This document shows, piece by piece, positions 23,525 to 30,954 of a stretch of DNA of 35,607 nucleotides. The position numbers and the translations under genes are program-made. Location: positions 1 to 35,607 of the forward strand of contig JACQPE010000162.1 in NCBI GenBank assembly GCA_016207685.1, in the 5' to 3' direction. The notes under the pieces are model-generated. The model worked only from the letters and a program-made list of their open reading frames with translations. It did no database searches and was not told the origin of the DNA. Within the stretch, counting starts at the first letter, position 1, and each line of letters opens with the position of its first letter. Origin of the DNA: Elusimicrobiota bacterium. Its GTDB lineage: Bacteria; Elusimicrobiota; Elusimicrobia; JACQPE01.

Positions 23525-24314
23525 GTCCTTGTCGGATTTAAGCGGCCGCGTTGCTTTGGTGACCGGAGGCGCCGGACACATTGGAATGGCCATGGGCGCG
23601 GCTTTAGTGGAAGCCGGCGGGCGTGTTTGCATTCTTGACGCTGATCAATCAGCGTGCGCTCAAACTGCGGAAATCTTGGAGAAAATTCGTCCTCAAAGCG
23701 TTTTTTTTGTTGCTGCTGATTTAAGCCGGGAAAAAGACGTCAGACGGGCTATCCGCGAGGTTCAAGAGAAGGCGGGGCTAATTGATATTTTGATTCATTG
23801 CGCCGCCTATGTCGGCACAACGGAAATTCCAGGATGGGCCGTTCCTTTTGAAGAGCAAACCACCGATGCCTGGCGTCAAGCCATGGAGGTGAACGCGACC
23901 TCGGCTTTCATCATGGTTCAAGAGGCGAAAAAGTCTCTTGAGGCATCGGGTCATGGATCAGTAATTCTAATCGGCTCCATTTATGGCTTTTTGGGCCCTA
24001 ACTGGAAGCTCTATGAAGGAACGTCAATGTCCAATCCCGCTGGTTATGGGGCCTCCAAGGGAGCCTTAATGCAGCTCACGCGTTATTTGGCTACAACCCT
24101 GGCGCCTAAAATTCGCGTCAATGCGATTTCTCCCGGCGGGGTTTGGCGCCAACAGCCCGATGTTTTCCGCGCGCGCTACGAAGAACGAACACCGTTGCAG
24201 CGAATGGCCACGGAAGAGGATTTTAAGGGCGCATGTCTTTATTTAGCGAGCGATTTATCCGCTTATGTGACAGGGCAAAATCTTATCGTGGATGGGGGCT
24301 GGTCCGCGTGGTGA
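23511..24314 (+). CDS. Short-chain dehydrogenase/reductase, PtmA-like
   Basis: A classical SDR of 267 aa: cofactor motif T18-G-G-A-G-H-I-G25, N-x-x-x-S-x-Y-x-x-x-K active site with Y179 and K183, and C-terminal T-G-Q-N-L-I-V-D-G-G. It lies between the cytidylyltransferase and the NeuB-type synthase. In Campylobacter the SDR PtmA is tied to legionaminic acid formation, so a role in making or altering the NulO precursor is reasonable, though the exact reaction is unknown. The ribosome site is weak; translation is probably coupled through the 14-nt overlap with the upstream gene and the GTGA overlap with the next. Confidence 0.82.
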   Translation: MRTIKSLSDLSGRVALVTGGAGHIGMAMGAALVEAGGRVCILDADQSACAQTAEILEKIRPQSVFFVAADLSREKDVRRAIREVQEKAGLIDILIHCAAYVGTTEIPGWAVPFEEQTTDAWRQAMEVNATSAFIMVQEAKKSLEASGHGSVILIGSIYGFLGPNWKLYEGTSMSNPAGYGASKGALMQLTRYLATTLAPKIRVNAISPGGVWRQQPDVFRARYEERTPLQRMATEEDFKGACLYLASDLSAYVTGQNLIVDGGWSAW

Positions 24315-25360
24315 AGGCCATTAAAATAGGCGGTCGGTTGATCGGCCCAGGATATCCTTGTTTTATCATCGCCGAAGCCGGCGTTAATCATAACGGGCGT
24401 CTTGATTTGGCGTTTCAATTGGTGGATGCCGCTGTTGAGGCCAAGGCGGATGTTGTGAAGTTTCAGACTTTTAAGGCCGAACATGTGGCTTCGCCCAAGG
24501 CGCCTAAAGCCGATTATCAGCTTCAAACCACCCCGGCCCAGGAATCACAATTGGACATGATTAAAAAATTGGAGCTTCCCTTTGAGGCGTTTAAGAATCT
24601 CCAGGACTATTGCCGGCAAAAGGGGATTTTGTTTTTGTCCTCGCCGTTTGACGATGAGAGCGTTGATTTTTTGGCCGCGCTGGGCGTGGCCGCTTTTAAG
24701 GTGCCTTCGGGTGAAATCACCAATGAGCCTTATTTGTCGCGCATCGGGGGTTTGGGCAAGCCCGTGATTTTGTCAACCGGCATGTGCTATTTAGAAGAAG
24801 TCGCCCGGGCCGTTGAAGTTATCGGTAGCGCCGGAAATAATAATTTGGTGTTGCTTCATTGCGTCAGCCGATATCCGGCGGATCCCGGTTTTGTCAACCT
24901 TCGAGCCATGAAAACAATGCACGAGGAATTTCATGTTCCTGTGGGTTATTCGGATCACACCACAGGCATTGATGTGGCGTTGGCCGCCGTGGCCTTAGGG
25001 GCGTGCGTCATCGAGAAACATTTAACGCTCGATCATAATGACTCGGGTCCTGATCACTCCGCTTCTTTGGAACCGGCTGATTTCGCCGCCATGGTCCGCG
25101 GCATCCGGCGTGTTGAAGCGGCATTGGGCGATGGCCTCAAGCGTCCGGCCGCCGGCGAGCAGGAGATGGCTAAAATCGCCAGAAAAAGCCTCGTGGCGCG
25201 GCAAGTGATTCCCGTGGGCGCGTTGATGACGGATGACTTGGTCGGTATTTGCCGCCCAGGCACGGGGCTGCCTCCGGGCGCCAAAGCGCAAGTGCTGGGG
25301 CGGCGTTCCAAAACAGTAATACCTGAAGGCTCGCCCTTGTCATGGGAGATGTTTCAGTGA
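24311..25360 (+). CDS. NeuB-type nonulosonic acid synthase (Neu5Ac or legionaminate)
   Basis: The enzyme condenses phosphoenolpyruvate with ManNAc or a 2,4-diacetamido-hexose to give a nine-carbon acid. The TIM-barrel starts with F-I-I-A-E-A-G-V-N-H-N-G (18-29), followed by V-K-F-Q-T-F-K near 50 and G-Y-S-D-H-T near residue 215. The C-terminal SAF (antifreeze-like) domain (about 285-349) contains R-P-G-T-G-L-P-P. GTG 24311 overlaps the SDR stop as GTGA and places the fold at the right distance; the frame is open upstream only inside the SDR gene. Substrate choice between NeuB, LegI and PseI cannot be settled, but the hydrolysing NeuC-type epimerase next to it argues against pseudaminic acid. 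Confidence 0.9.
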   Translation: MKAIKIGGRLIGPGYPCFIIAEAGVNHNGRLDLAFQLVDAAVEAKADVVKFQTFKAEHVASPKAPKADYQLQTTPAQESQLDMIKKLELPFEAFKNLQDYCRQKGILFLSSPFDDESVDFLAALGVAAFKVPSGEITNEPYLSRIGGLGKPVILSTGMCYLEEVARAVEVIGSAGNNNLVLLHCVSRYPADPGFVNLRAMKTMHEEFHVPVGYSDHTTGIDVALAAVALGACVIEKHLTLDHNDSGPDHSASLEPADFAAMVRGIRRVEAALGDGLKRPAAGEQEMAKIARKSLVARQVIPVGALMTDDLVGICRPGTGLPPGAKAQVLGRRSKTVIPEGSPLSWEMFQ

Positions 25361-26550
25361 TTCAAACGGCCCTAGTGACCTCGGCCCGATCGGATTTGGG
25401 TTACTATTTGCCCCTCATGAAGGCTTTGCGCGGACATCCTCGATTTCAACTTCGCATCGTGGCCACGGGAATGCACTTATCCAACGAATACGGTGGCACG
25501 GTGGAGAGCATCAGGGAAGCGGGATTTAAGGTGGCCGAAGAGGTGCCCAGTTTATTGGCATCGGATGCTCCGCAAGGAGTGGTTAAGACAATGGGGGCCG
25601 CCATGATGGGTTTTGCTGATTTGTGGGCGCGTCTCAAGCCCGATCTTATTATTGTTTTTGGAGACCGTTTTGATATGTATCCGGCCGCGTTATCGGCACT
25701 ACCCTTTCGCATCCCCGTGGCGCATATGGCCGGCGGCGAACTCACGCAAGGCGCCATTGACGATGCGCTGCGCCATAGCCTGACCAAGCTTAGTCATTTG
25801 CATTTTGTGGCCATCGAAGAATATCGTCGGCGTCTCATGCGCATGGGCGAGGAGCCTTGGCGCGTGACGGTGAGTGGATCGCTTGCCGTTGATCACATTC
25901 GAATTTCCAAGCGCTGGACCGGCGCTCAAACAGCGCGCCATTTTGGATTCATCCTGGGTGAGCCATCGGCATTGATCACGTATCATCCGGAGACGTTGGA
26001 TCATGTTCCAGTCAAAGATAGAATCGAGAGCGTTTTACGGACTATCGAGGGGGAGCGTTCCTTGCAGTGTCTTTTCACGTATCCCAACGCCGATGCCGGG
26101 GGGCGCAGCATTATCGAGGCTATTGAACGGTTTTGTTCGCGTCATCCAAAATCAAAAATGATCAAAAATGCGGGACCAATCGGGTATTTCAGCTTGATGA
26201 GCGCCGTCAATCTCATGGTTGGCAATTCATCAAGCGGCATCGTGGAAGCGCCCTCGTTTCAACTGCCCGTCGTCAACATCGGCAAACGTCAGGATGGCCG
26301 CATGCGAGCGGCCAATGTCATTGATTGTGATTATGATTTGGTGCATTTGCGTTTGGCCTTGCGCCGGGCGCAAAGTCAGCAATTTCGCAGGCGTTTAAGC
26401 GGCTTGCGCAATCCCTATGGCGATGGGCAGGCGGCGTCCCGCATTGTGGAGCGCTTGGCGCGGATTTCTGATTTTGAGTCTTTGATTTTGAAAAAGTTTT
26501 ATTCGGCCCCATCTAAAAGGCAAGATTATCATGAACTCCAGCCGGCCTGA
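25357..26550 (+). CDS. NeuC-type UDP-GlcNAc 2-epimerase (hydrolysing)
   Basis: The protein (397 aa) has the GT-B-like fold of hydrolysing UDP-GlcNAc 2-epimerases. Diagnostic blocks include F-G-D-R-F-D-M-Y-P-A near residue 101, A-H-M-A-G-G-E-L-T-Q-G near 124 and G-N-S-S-S-G-I-V-E-A-P-S near 290, all characteristic of NeuC/LegG. It releases UDP and yields ManNAc, or the 6-deoxy-diacetamido analogue in the legionaminate route. GTG 25357 (GTGA overlap) gives the family-typical length before the V-T-S-A-R motif; ATG 25342 is a possible longer start. The aminotransferase, acetyltransferase and 4,6-dehydratase needed for legionaminate are not in this window, so Neu5Ac remains possible. Confidence 0.9.
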   Translation: MIQTALVTSARSDLGYYLPLMKALRGHPRFQLRIVATGMHLSNEYGGTVESIREAGFKVAEEVPSLLASDAPQGVVKTMGAAMMGFADLWARLKPDLIIVFGDRFDMYPAALSALPFRIPVAHMAGGELTQGAIDDALRHSLTKLSHLHFVAIEEYRRRLMRMGEEPWRVTVSGSLAVDHIRISKRWTGAQTARHFGFILGEPSALITYHPETLDHVPVKDRIESVLRTIEGERSLQCLFTYPNADAGGRSIIEAIERFCSRHPKSKMIKNAGPIGYFSLMSAVNLMVGNSSSGIVEAPSFQLPVVNIGKRQDGRMRAANVIDCDYDLVHLRLALRRAQSQQFRRRLSGLRNPYGDGQAASRIVERLARISDFESLILKKFYSAPSKRQDYHELQPA

Positions 26551-27259
26551 ATTCGTTCGATTCAGCGAATTAAGCCCGCGGTATCTTAACCGCGATTTGC
26601 AAACCCATACCGTCGCCAGCGATGGCCAAGCAACGGTCGCTCAAGCGTTGGAGCGCGCCGCAGAGCTGGGTTTGGGGGAGATTGCTTTCACGGATCATGT
26701 CAGAAAAACAAGCGCGTATTTTTCCGACCACGTGAACGACATTGTCGAGAAAAGAAAATCAGTGAAATTTCGCGTGTATGCGGGATTGGAAACAAAGGCT
26801 CTTGATGAGCAAGGGACCTTGGATGTTTCCCCGGAAGACTTGGCCAGGGCCGAAATCGTTTTGGGAAGCGTCCATCGCTTTCCCGGTGACAACGGCGCCC
26901 TCATTGACGCGCGCGATCTTACGTACGAAGAGGCCAGTAAGCGCGAGCTTAATTTGGCCCTGGGGATGCTTCGGGCCGCGCCGATTGACGTCTTGGCTCA
27001 TCCGGGGGGAATGTGTCAAAGGAAGTTCGGACGTTTTCCTCAAGAGTATTTGGAAATGTTGATGGCCGTTTCATTGGAGCGGCGCATTGCCATTGAAATT
27101 AATACCTCCTATTGGGCCCATCATCTCGATCAATTTATTGAAATCTGCAAAAAGGTTAATCCCTATATTTCAGTGGGTTCCGACGCGCACCGCCTGGAGG
27201 ATGTGGGGCGCTGCCGCGAGGTGCTCATGAGCAAAGGTTTTGCATGCCTATCCGCATAG
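26531..27259 (+). CDS. PHP-domain metal-dependent phosphoesterase
   Basis: The 242-residue protein has the PHP metal-site motifs: D22-L-Q-T-H26-T near the N terminus (first His of the common H-x-H replaced by Gln, as in some PHP enzymes), T-D-H at 54-56, L-A-H-P-G-G near residue 155 and S-D-A-H near 217. PHP enzymes hydrolyse phosphate esters such as histidinol phosphate or sugar/nucleotide phosphates. It overlaps the epimerase by 20 nt and the ATP-grasp gene by 16 nt. A possible job is removing phosphate from a nonulosonate or sugar intermediate. Histidinol phosphatase is unlikely despite the nearby hisF/hisH-like genes, since no other histidine gene is present. Confidence 0.78.
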   Translation: MNSSRPEFVRFSELSPRYLNRDLQTHTVASDGQATVAQALERAAELGLGEIAFTDHVRKTSAYFSDHVNDIVEKRKSVKFRVYAGLETKALDEQGTLDVSPEDLARAEIVLGSVHRFPGDNGALIDARDLTYEEASKRELNLALGMLRAAPIDVLAHPGGMCQRKFGRFPQEYLEMLMAVSLERRIAIEINTSYWAHHLDQFIEICKKVNPYISVGSDAHRLEDVGRCREVLMSKGFACLSA

Positions 27260-28257
27260 CGGTTTCCGGCGCCGGATCCTTGTTTGGCCAAGGAATTTTA
27301 AAAGCGCTCAAAATGTCAACGCTTCAATACCGCGTCACGGCGCTTGATTTTTTTCCGTTTGCCGTGGGTCTTTATTGGACCGAGAGCGCTTATTTGATGC
27401 CGGATATTTTGTCGCCGCAGGTTTCCGAAAATGACTATTTGGAGCGACTCATCGCCATTTTAAAGCGCGAAGAGATCGATATCATGTTTGTGGGAACTGA
27501 ATTTGAGCTGCCGCTTTTAGCCAAGCATAAGGAAATGATTGAGAAGGAATCAGGTTCTAAAGTCGTCGTTAGCAGGCCGGAGGTTATTGAAATAGGAGAT
27601 GACAAGTGGGCCACCTGCCAATTTCTTAAAACCCGCCGTTTTCCTTATCCCGATTCCTTGATTGACTTAACGAAGCTCGATGAATTCGTGGGACGCGTCG
27701 GGTTTCCCTTGATCGTCAAGCCGCGCCGCGGCAGCCGCTCGCGCGGGGTGAGCCTGTTGCGTTCGCCGGCGGATTTAGACGCGGCGATAAAACTGGCCGG
27801 GCCGGAGCCCATTATTCAGGAGGCCGTCGGTTCCATAGATGCGGAATATACCTGCGGCGCCGTTGTTCTGGGCGGGCAATGCCAGGGAGTCATCGCCTTG
27901 CGCCGAAATCTTAAGGACGGCAACACCATCCGCGCTTATTTGGAATCCTATCCGGAGATTGAAGCCTTGGTTGAGAAAATTGCCCTTGAGTTAAATCCCG
28001 AAGGGCCCGTCAACGTGCAATTAAGAGTCGGAAAAAAAGGCGCGGCGGTTTTTGAGATCAATACCCGATATTCGGGGACAACCGTAATCCGAGCATTGGC
28101 CGGATTTAATGAAGTCGAGGCTGTGGCGCGCTGGGTACTTTGGGGCGAGCGACTGGCATTAACCCGCCGCAAATCAGGCGTTGTGTTGCGTTACTGGGAA
28201 GAACAGTTGGTTCCTTTTGGGGATTACGAGCGTTTGAGTTCGCTGGCGCCCATATAA
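27244..28257 (+). CDS. ATP-grasp ligase (carboxylate-amine type)
   Basis: The 337-residue protein has a pre-ATP-grasp Rossmann-like domain (V-S-G-A-G-S-L-F-G-Q-G at about residues 7-17), then the ATP-grasp core with I-V-K-P-R-R-G-S-R-S-R-G-V near 157-169 and the metal-binding F-E-I-N-T-R-Y-S-G-T near 270-280. CarB/PylC-like relatives join a carboxylate to an amine or other nucleophile. In this setting it may attach an amino acid or form an amide on the nine-carbon acid, for example at its C1 carboxylate or an amino group. The substrate is unknown. It is translationally linked to the PHP gene, suggesting consecutive steps. Confidence 0.78.
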   Translation: MPIRIAVSGAGSLFGQGILKALKMSTLQYRVTALDFFPFAVGLYWTESAYLMPDILSPQVSENDYLERLIAILKREEIDIMFVGTEFELPLLAKHKEMIEKESGSKVVVSRPEVIEIGDDKWATCQFLKTRRFPYPDSLIDLTKLDEFVGRVGFPLIVKPRRGSRSRGVSLLRSPADLDAAIKLAGPEPIIQEAVGSIDAEYTCGAVVLGGQCQGVIALRRNLKDGNTIRAYLESYPEIEALVEKIALELNPEGPVNVQLRVGKKGAAVFEINTRYSGTTVIRALAGFNEVEAVARWVLWGERLALTRRKSGVVLRYWEEQLVPFGDYERLSSLAPI

Positions 28258-28259
28258 AT

Positions 28260-29180
28260 ATGTCCCGTCCAATCGCGCTCGTAACGGGCGCCACAGGATT
28301 TATTGGCCGGCCCTTGATTCAAAAGCTGGCCCAAGCGGGATATTTTATTATTAGCGTGAGCAGACGGGGCCGTGGCCCGGAGAGCCCATGTGTTCAACAT
28401 GTTTCCTTAGATATTAACGATCCCGAAGCGTTTCATCAACTTTCCGGCCCTGTTGATGTGGTGATCCACGCGGCAACCCAGCGCATGAGTGATCGCGACG
28501 GCCGCGCCGGGATTGAGGCTTTGGTGCGGACCAATATCTTGGGCACCTGGAATATGCTTGAGTCGGCCAAATCGCTAGGGGCTAAAAAAGTGATTTATTG
28601 CTCAAGTCTTTCTGTTTATCAACTGCCGCAGCCGCTGCCTATTGCGGAAGAGGGGTTTACGTACCCGGTTGAGTTGCCGGATAGCTATTACGGCATTTCC
28701 AAATTATCGGGAGAGCTTTTGGGTTCCCATTTTTGCCGGAAACAAGGGATAAAATGGATTAATTTACGTTTAGGCCGTGTTTATGGCCCCGGCGAAGCTT
28801 CGGAAAGCCTTCTGGGTCAGTGGATTCGCTCGGCTCAAAATTCCCAGGAAATCGTGATTTATGGCGATGGCCGGCGAAGCATGGATTTTATTTATCTTGA
28901 TGATGCCGTCGAGGCTATTGTCATGGCCGTTAATTCTTCAGGATATCAAGGCACATTAAATATCAGCCACGGAACGGAAACCACCTGGCGCGAGCTGGCG
29001 TCGGCTGTTATCGGCGTTTTTTCAAAATCAGGCAAGCAGTCTTCATTGAAATTTGAGCCGCAGGGCAGCCGCGTCCGCTGTTATTTGGATGTCAGCAAGG
29101 CCAGGCGAGAATTGGGTTTTTCAGCGCGTTTTTCACTAGACGGCGGCTTGACGGCCTGGAGCGAGTCTGGTAAAATTTGA
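28260..29180 (+). CDS. NAD(P)-dependent nucleotide-sugar epimerase/dehydratase
   Basis: A 306-residue extended SDR. The Rossmann motif is T-G-A-T-G-F-I-G at residues 9-16 and the active-site pair is Y144-G-I-S-K148. R-x-x-x-x-Y-G-P-G near residue 177 and F-I-Y-L-D-D near 211 are typical of sugar epimerases and reductases. ATG 28260 follows the previous stop by 2 nt, and the frame upstream lies within the ATP-grasp gene. It may act on a nonulosonate precursor or on a further sugar. A strong promoter for the following genes lies in its last codons. Confidence 0.8.
   Translation: MSRPIALVTGATGFIGRPLIQKLAQAGYFIISVSRRGRGPESPCVQHVSLDINDPEAFHQLSGPVDVVIHAATQRMSDRDGRAGIEALVRTNILGTWNMLESAKSLGAKKVIYCSSLSVYQLPQPLPIAEEGFTYPVELPDSYYGISKLSGELLGSHFCRKQGIKWINLRLGRVYGPGEASESLLGQWIRSAQNSQEIVIYGDGRRSMDFIYLDDAVEAIVMAVNSSGYQGTLNISHGTETTWRELASAVIGVFSKSGKQSSLKFEPQGSRVRCYLDVSKARRELGFSARFSLDGGLTAWSESGKI
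29148..29176 (+). promoter_or_regulatory. Strong internal sigma70-type promoter for the HisF/HisH/WbpG-like trio
   Basis: TTGACG (29148-29153, 5 of 6) and TAAAAT (29171-29176, 5 of 6) are exactly 17 nt apart, and TG precedes the -10 in extended form (TGGTAAAAT, 29168-29176). The site lies inside the end of the epimerase gene. Transcription would begin near 29183, about 60 nt before the ATG at 29243. Confidence 0.6.
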
Positions 29181-29242
29181 GTCGAGAATTGGTTAATTAG
29201 ATTCCGTTGGATACCAAAGAAAATCACCCACAATCCACATTA

Positions 29243-30232
29243 ATGTTGAATAAAACTACGGTTATTCAGGGTCAAACCGCTTCGGCTCTGTTGGATCAAG
29301 GTTTGCGCACGCGCATTATTCCGCGACTCGATATCAAAGGCCCCAATTTGGTCAAGGGTATTTCTTTTGATGGTTTTCGCGTGCTGGGCACGCCCAATGA
29401 AATGGCGCTTCTTTATTATCAAGAAGGCGCGGATGAGCTTTTGTATTACGACACGGTGGCAAGTCTTTATCAGAGAAACAGCTTGAAAGAGATTGTCCGG
29501 AGGACCGCTGAAGAAACCTTTGTGCCCTTAACCGTGGCCGGGGGTATTCGAACGATCGAGGATATCAGAGAAATTTTGCGCTCCGGCGCCGACAAGGTGG
29601 CCATTAACACGGCCGCTGTTAATCGCCCCGAATTTCTTAAAGAGGCGGCTCAAACTTTTGGCTCCCAGTGTATCGTGCTTTCGATCGAAGCGAAAAGGCT
29701 TGCCAACGGCTCTTATGAAGCTTGGGTTAATTATGGACGCCAGCCAACCGGCGTTGATGCCGTGGCCTGGGCTCTCCGGGGCGTGGGACTGGGCGCCGGG
29801 GAGATTTTGTTGACCTCCATTGACCGGGAGGGAACGGCTAAAGGTTTTGATTTGGATTTGATCCGCAAGATTGGCGCCGAGGTGGATGTTCCGGTGATCG
29901 CATCAGGCGGCGCGGGGAAAAAAGAGCATATGGCCGAAGCTGTTCTTGGGGGCAAGGCGGATGCCGTTTCCGCAGCCGCGCTATTTCATTATCACTATAT
30001 GAAACGCGTGGACACTCTTTACATGTCGTCTAATCACGCGGGTTTGAGAATGGGCCAGCAGGTTGACGAGGGCAATATTGATTTTTTGAGGGCAGGCGCT
30101 TACAGCGGGCTTAAAGAATCCCGGTACCAGCCCATGGCGATTCCGCAGATCAAGGACTATTTGGCCCGGCAAGGAGTTGCTTGTCGGGCGCCGACGAGGA
30201 GCGATCGGGAAGTTTCCGGAGCGCCGCAATGA
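29243..30232 (+). CDS. HisF-like ammonia-accepting subunit of a sugar amidine-forming complex
   Basis: The (beta/alpha)8 HisF fold is plain: R-I-I-P-R-L-D30-I-K-G, L-T-V-A-G-G-I-R, D-K-V-A-I-N-T-A-A-V and L-T-S-I-D-R-E-G-T. It differs from true HisF. The catalytic Asp of the I-D-A-K-R motif (D130 of Thermotoga HisF) is Glu149 here, and about 40 extra residues are inserted after L-F-H-Y near the C terminus. With the HisH- and WbpG-like genes it matches the HisH2/HisF2/WbpG set of Pseudomonas O-antigen loci, needed for acetamidino groups, where HisF is thought to pass ammonia from HisH to WbpG. I chose ATG 29243; TTG 29207 and TTG 29303 are alternatives. No other histidine genes are nearby. Confidence 0.85.
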   Translation: MLNKTTVIQGQTASALLDQGLRTRIIPRLDIKGPNLVKGISFDGFRVLGTPNEMALLYYQEGADELLYYDTVASLYQRNSLKEIVRRTAEETFVPLTVAGGIRTIEDIREILRSGADKVAINTAAVNRPEFLKEAAQTFGSQCIVLSIEAKRLANGSYEAWVNYGRQPTGVDAVAWALRGVGLGAGEILLTSIDREGTAKGFDLDLIRKIGAEVDVPVIASGGAGKKEHMAEAVLGGKADAVSAAALFHYHYMKRVDTLYMSSNHAGLRMGQQVDEGNIDFLRAGAYSGLKESRYQPMAIPQIKDYLARQGVACRAPTRSDREVSGAPQ

Positions 30233-30954
30233 GTTTAAATCGCGTCGTGATTGTTGATTATGGCCTGGGCAATCTTTTCAGCGTGGTCCGGGCTCTGCAT
30301 CAACTGGGCGCCGAAGGCCGCATTAGCGGCAATCCTCAAGAGATTGTATCCGCCGAGCGTCTGATTTTGCCCGGCGTCGGCGCTTTTGGCGATGGTATGG
30401 CCCATTTGAACGAGCGCGGCTTGGTTCCGGCGCTGCATCAATATGCCGCCAGCGGCCGGCCTCTATTGGGCATTTGCCTCGGCATGCAGATTCTCATGAG
30501 CACATCGGAGGAATTTGGTTTTCACCGTGGGCTTGATTTGATCAAGGGAAAAGTGATTCTTTTGGAGCGGCCCCGGGAGGACCGGCGTTTCAAAGTGCCG
30601 CATATTGGCTGGAATGCCCTTTACCGGCCTCAAGATTCCGGGCCAAACGGATCCGGATGGCGCAGTTCATTGCTTGACCATGTCGCCGAAGGATCCTGCG
30701 TCTATTTTCTTCATTCTTATGCCGTGGTTCCGGATTCTCAAGACACATGCGCGGCCGTGACGCGGTACGCGAATAATTTATTTTGTTCCGTTATCAAGCA
30801 GGGAAACGTTCAGGGCGTCCAATTTCATCCGGAACGCAGCGGCGAGGCGGGCCTGTCCCTATTGAGAAATTTTATTAACGACAACAGCCGGCCGCGGCCT
30901 TTAACGGACGGATCGGTTGTTGCCGGTTTTGGTTTAATTAAGGAGGATCAATGA
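30229..30954 (+). CDS. HisH-like glutamine amidotransferase
   Basis: Class I glutamine amidotransferase of 241 aa. The catalytic triad is visible: C83 in G-I-C-L-G-M-Q, and H200 and E202 in Q-F-H-P-E-R-S. Y-G-L-G-N-L near residue 11 and P-G-V-G-A-F-G near 48 mark it as HisH-like. It frees ammonia from glutamine for the adjacent synthase pair. ATG 30229 overlaps the HisF-like stop by ATGA; the open frame upstream lies in that gene. About 30 residues beyond the usual HisH end form a tail. It is translationally coupled to the amidotransferase gene that follows. Confidence 0.88.
   Translation: MSLNRVVIVDYGLGNLFSVVRALHQLGAEGRISGNPQEIVSAERLILPGVGAFGDGMAHLNERGLVPALHQYAASGRPLLGICLGMQILMSTSEEFGFHRGLDLIKGKVILLERPREDRRFKVPHIGWNALYRPQDSGPNGSGWRSSLLDHVAEGSCVYFLHSYAVVPDSQDTCAAVTRYANNLFCSVIKQGNVQGVQFHPERSGEAGLSLLRNFINDNSRPRPLTDGSVVAGFGLIKEDQ
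30940..30946 (+). promoter_or_regulatory. Full-consensus Shine-Dalgarno for the N-acetyl sugar amidotransferase gene
   Basis: AAGGAGG ends 4 nt before ATG 30951. It is the strongest ribosome site in the locus and supports this start. Confidence 0.65.

Noticed and set aside
29243-30954. Histidine biosynthesis operon (hisF, hisH) with PHP as histidinol phosphatase
   Set aside because: No other his genes are present, the HisF catalytic Asp is changed, and a WbpG-like amidotransferase follows directly.
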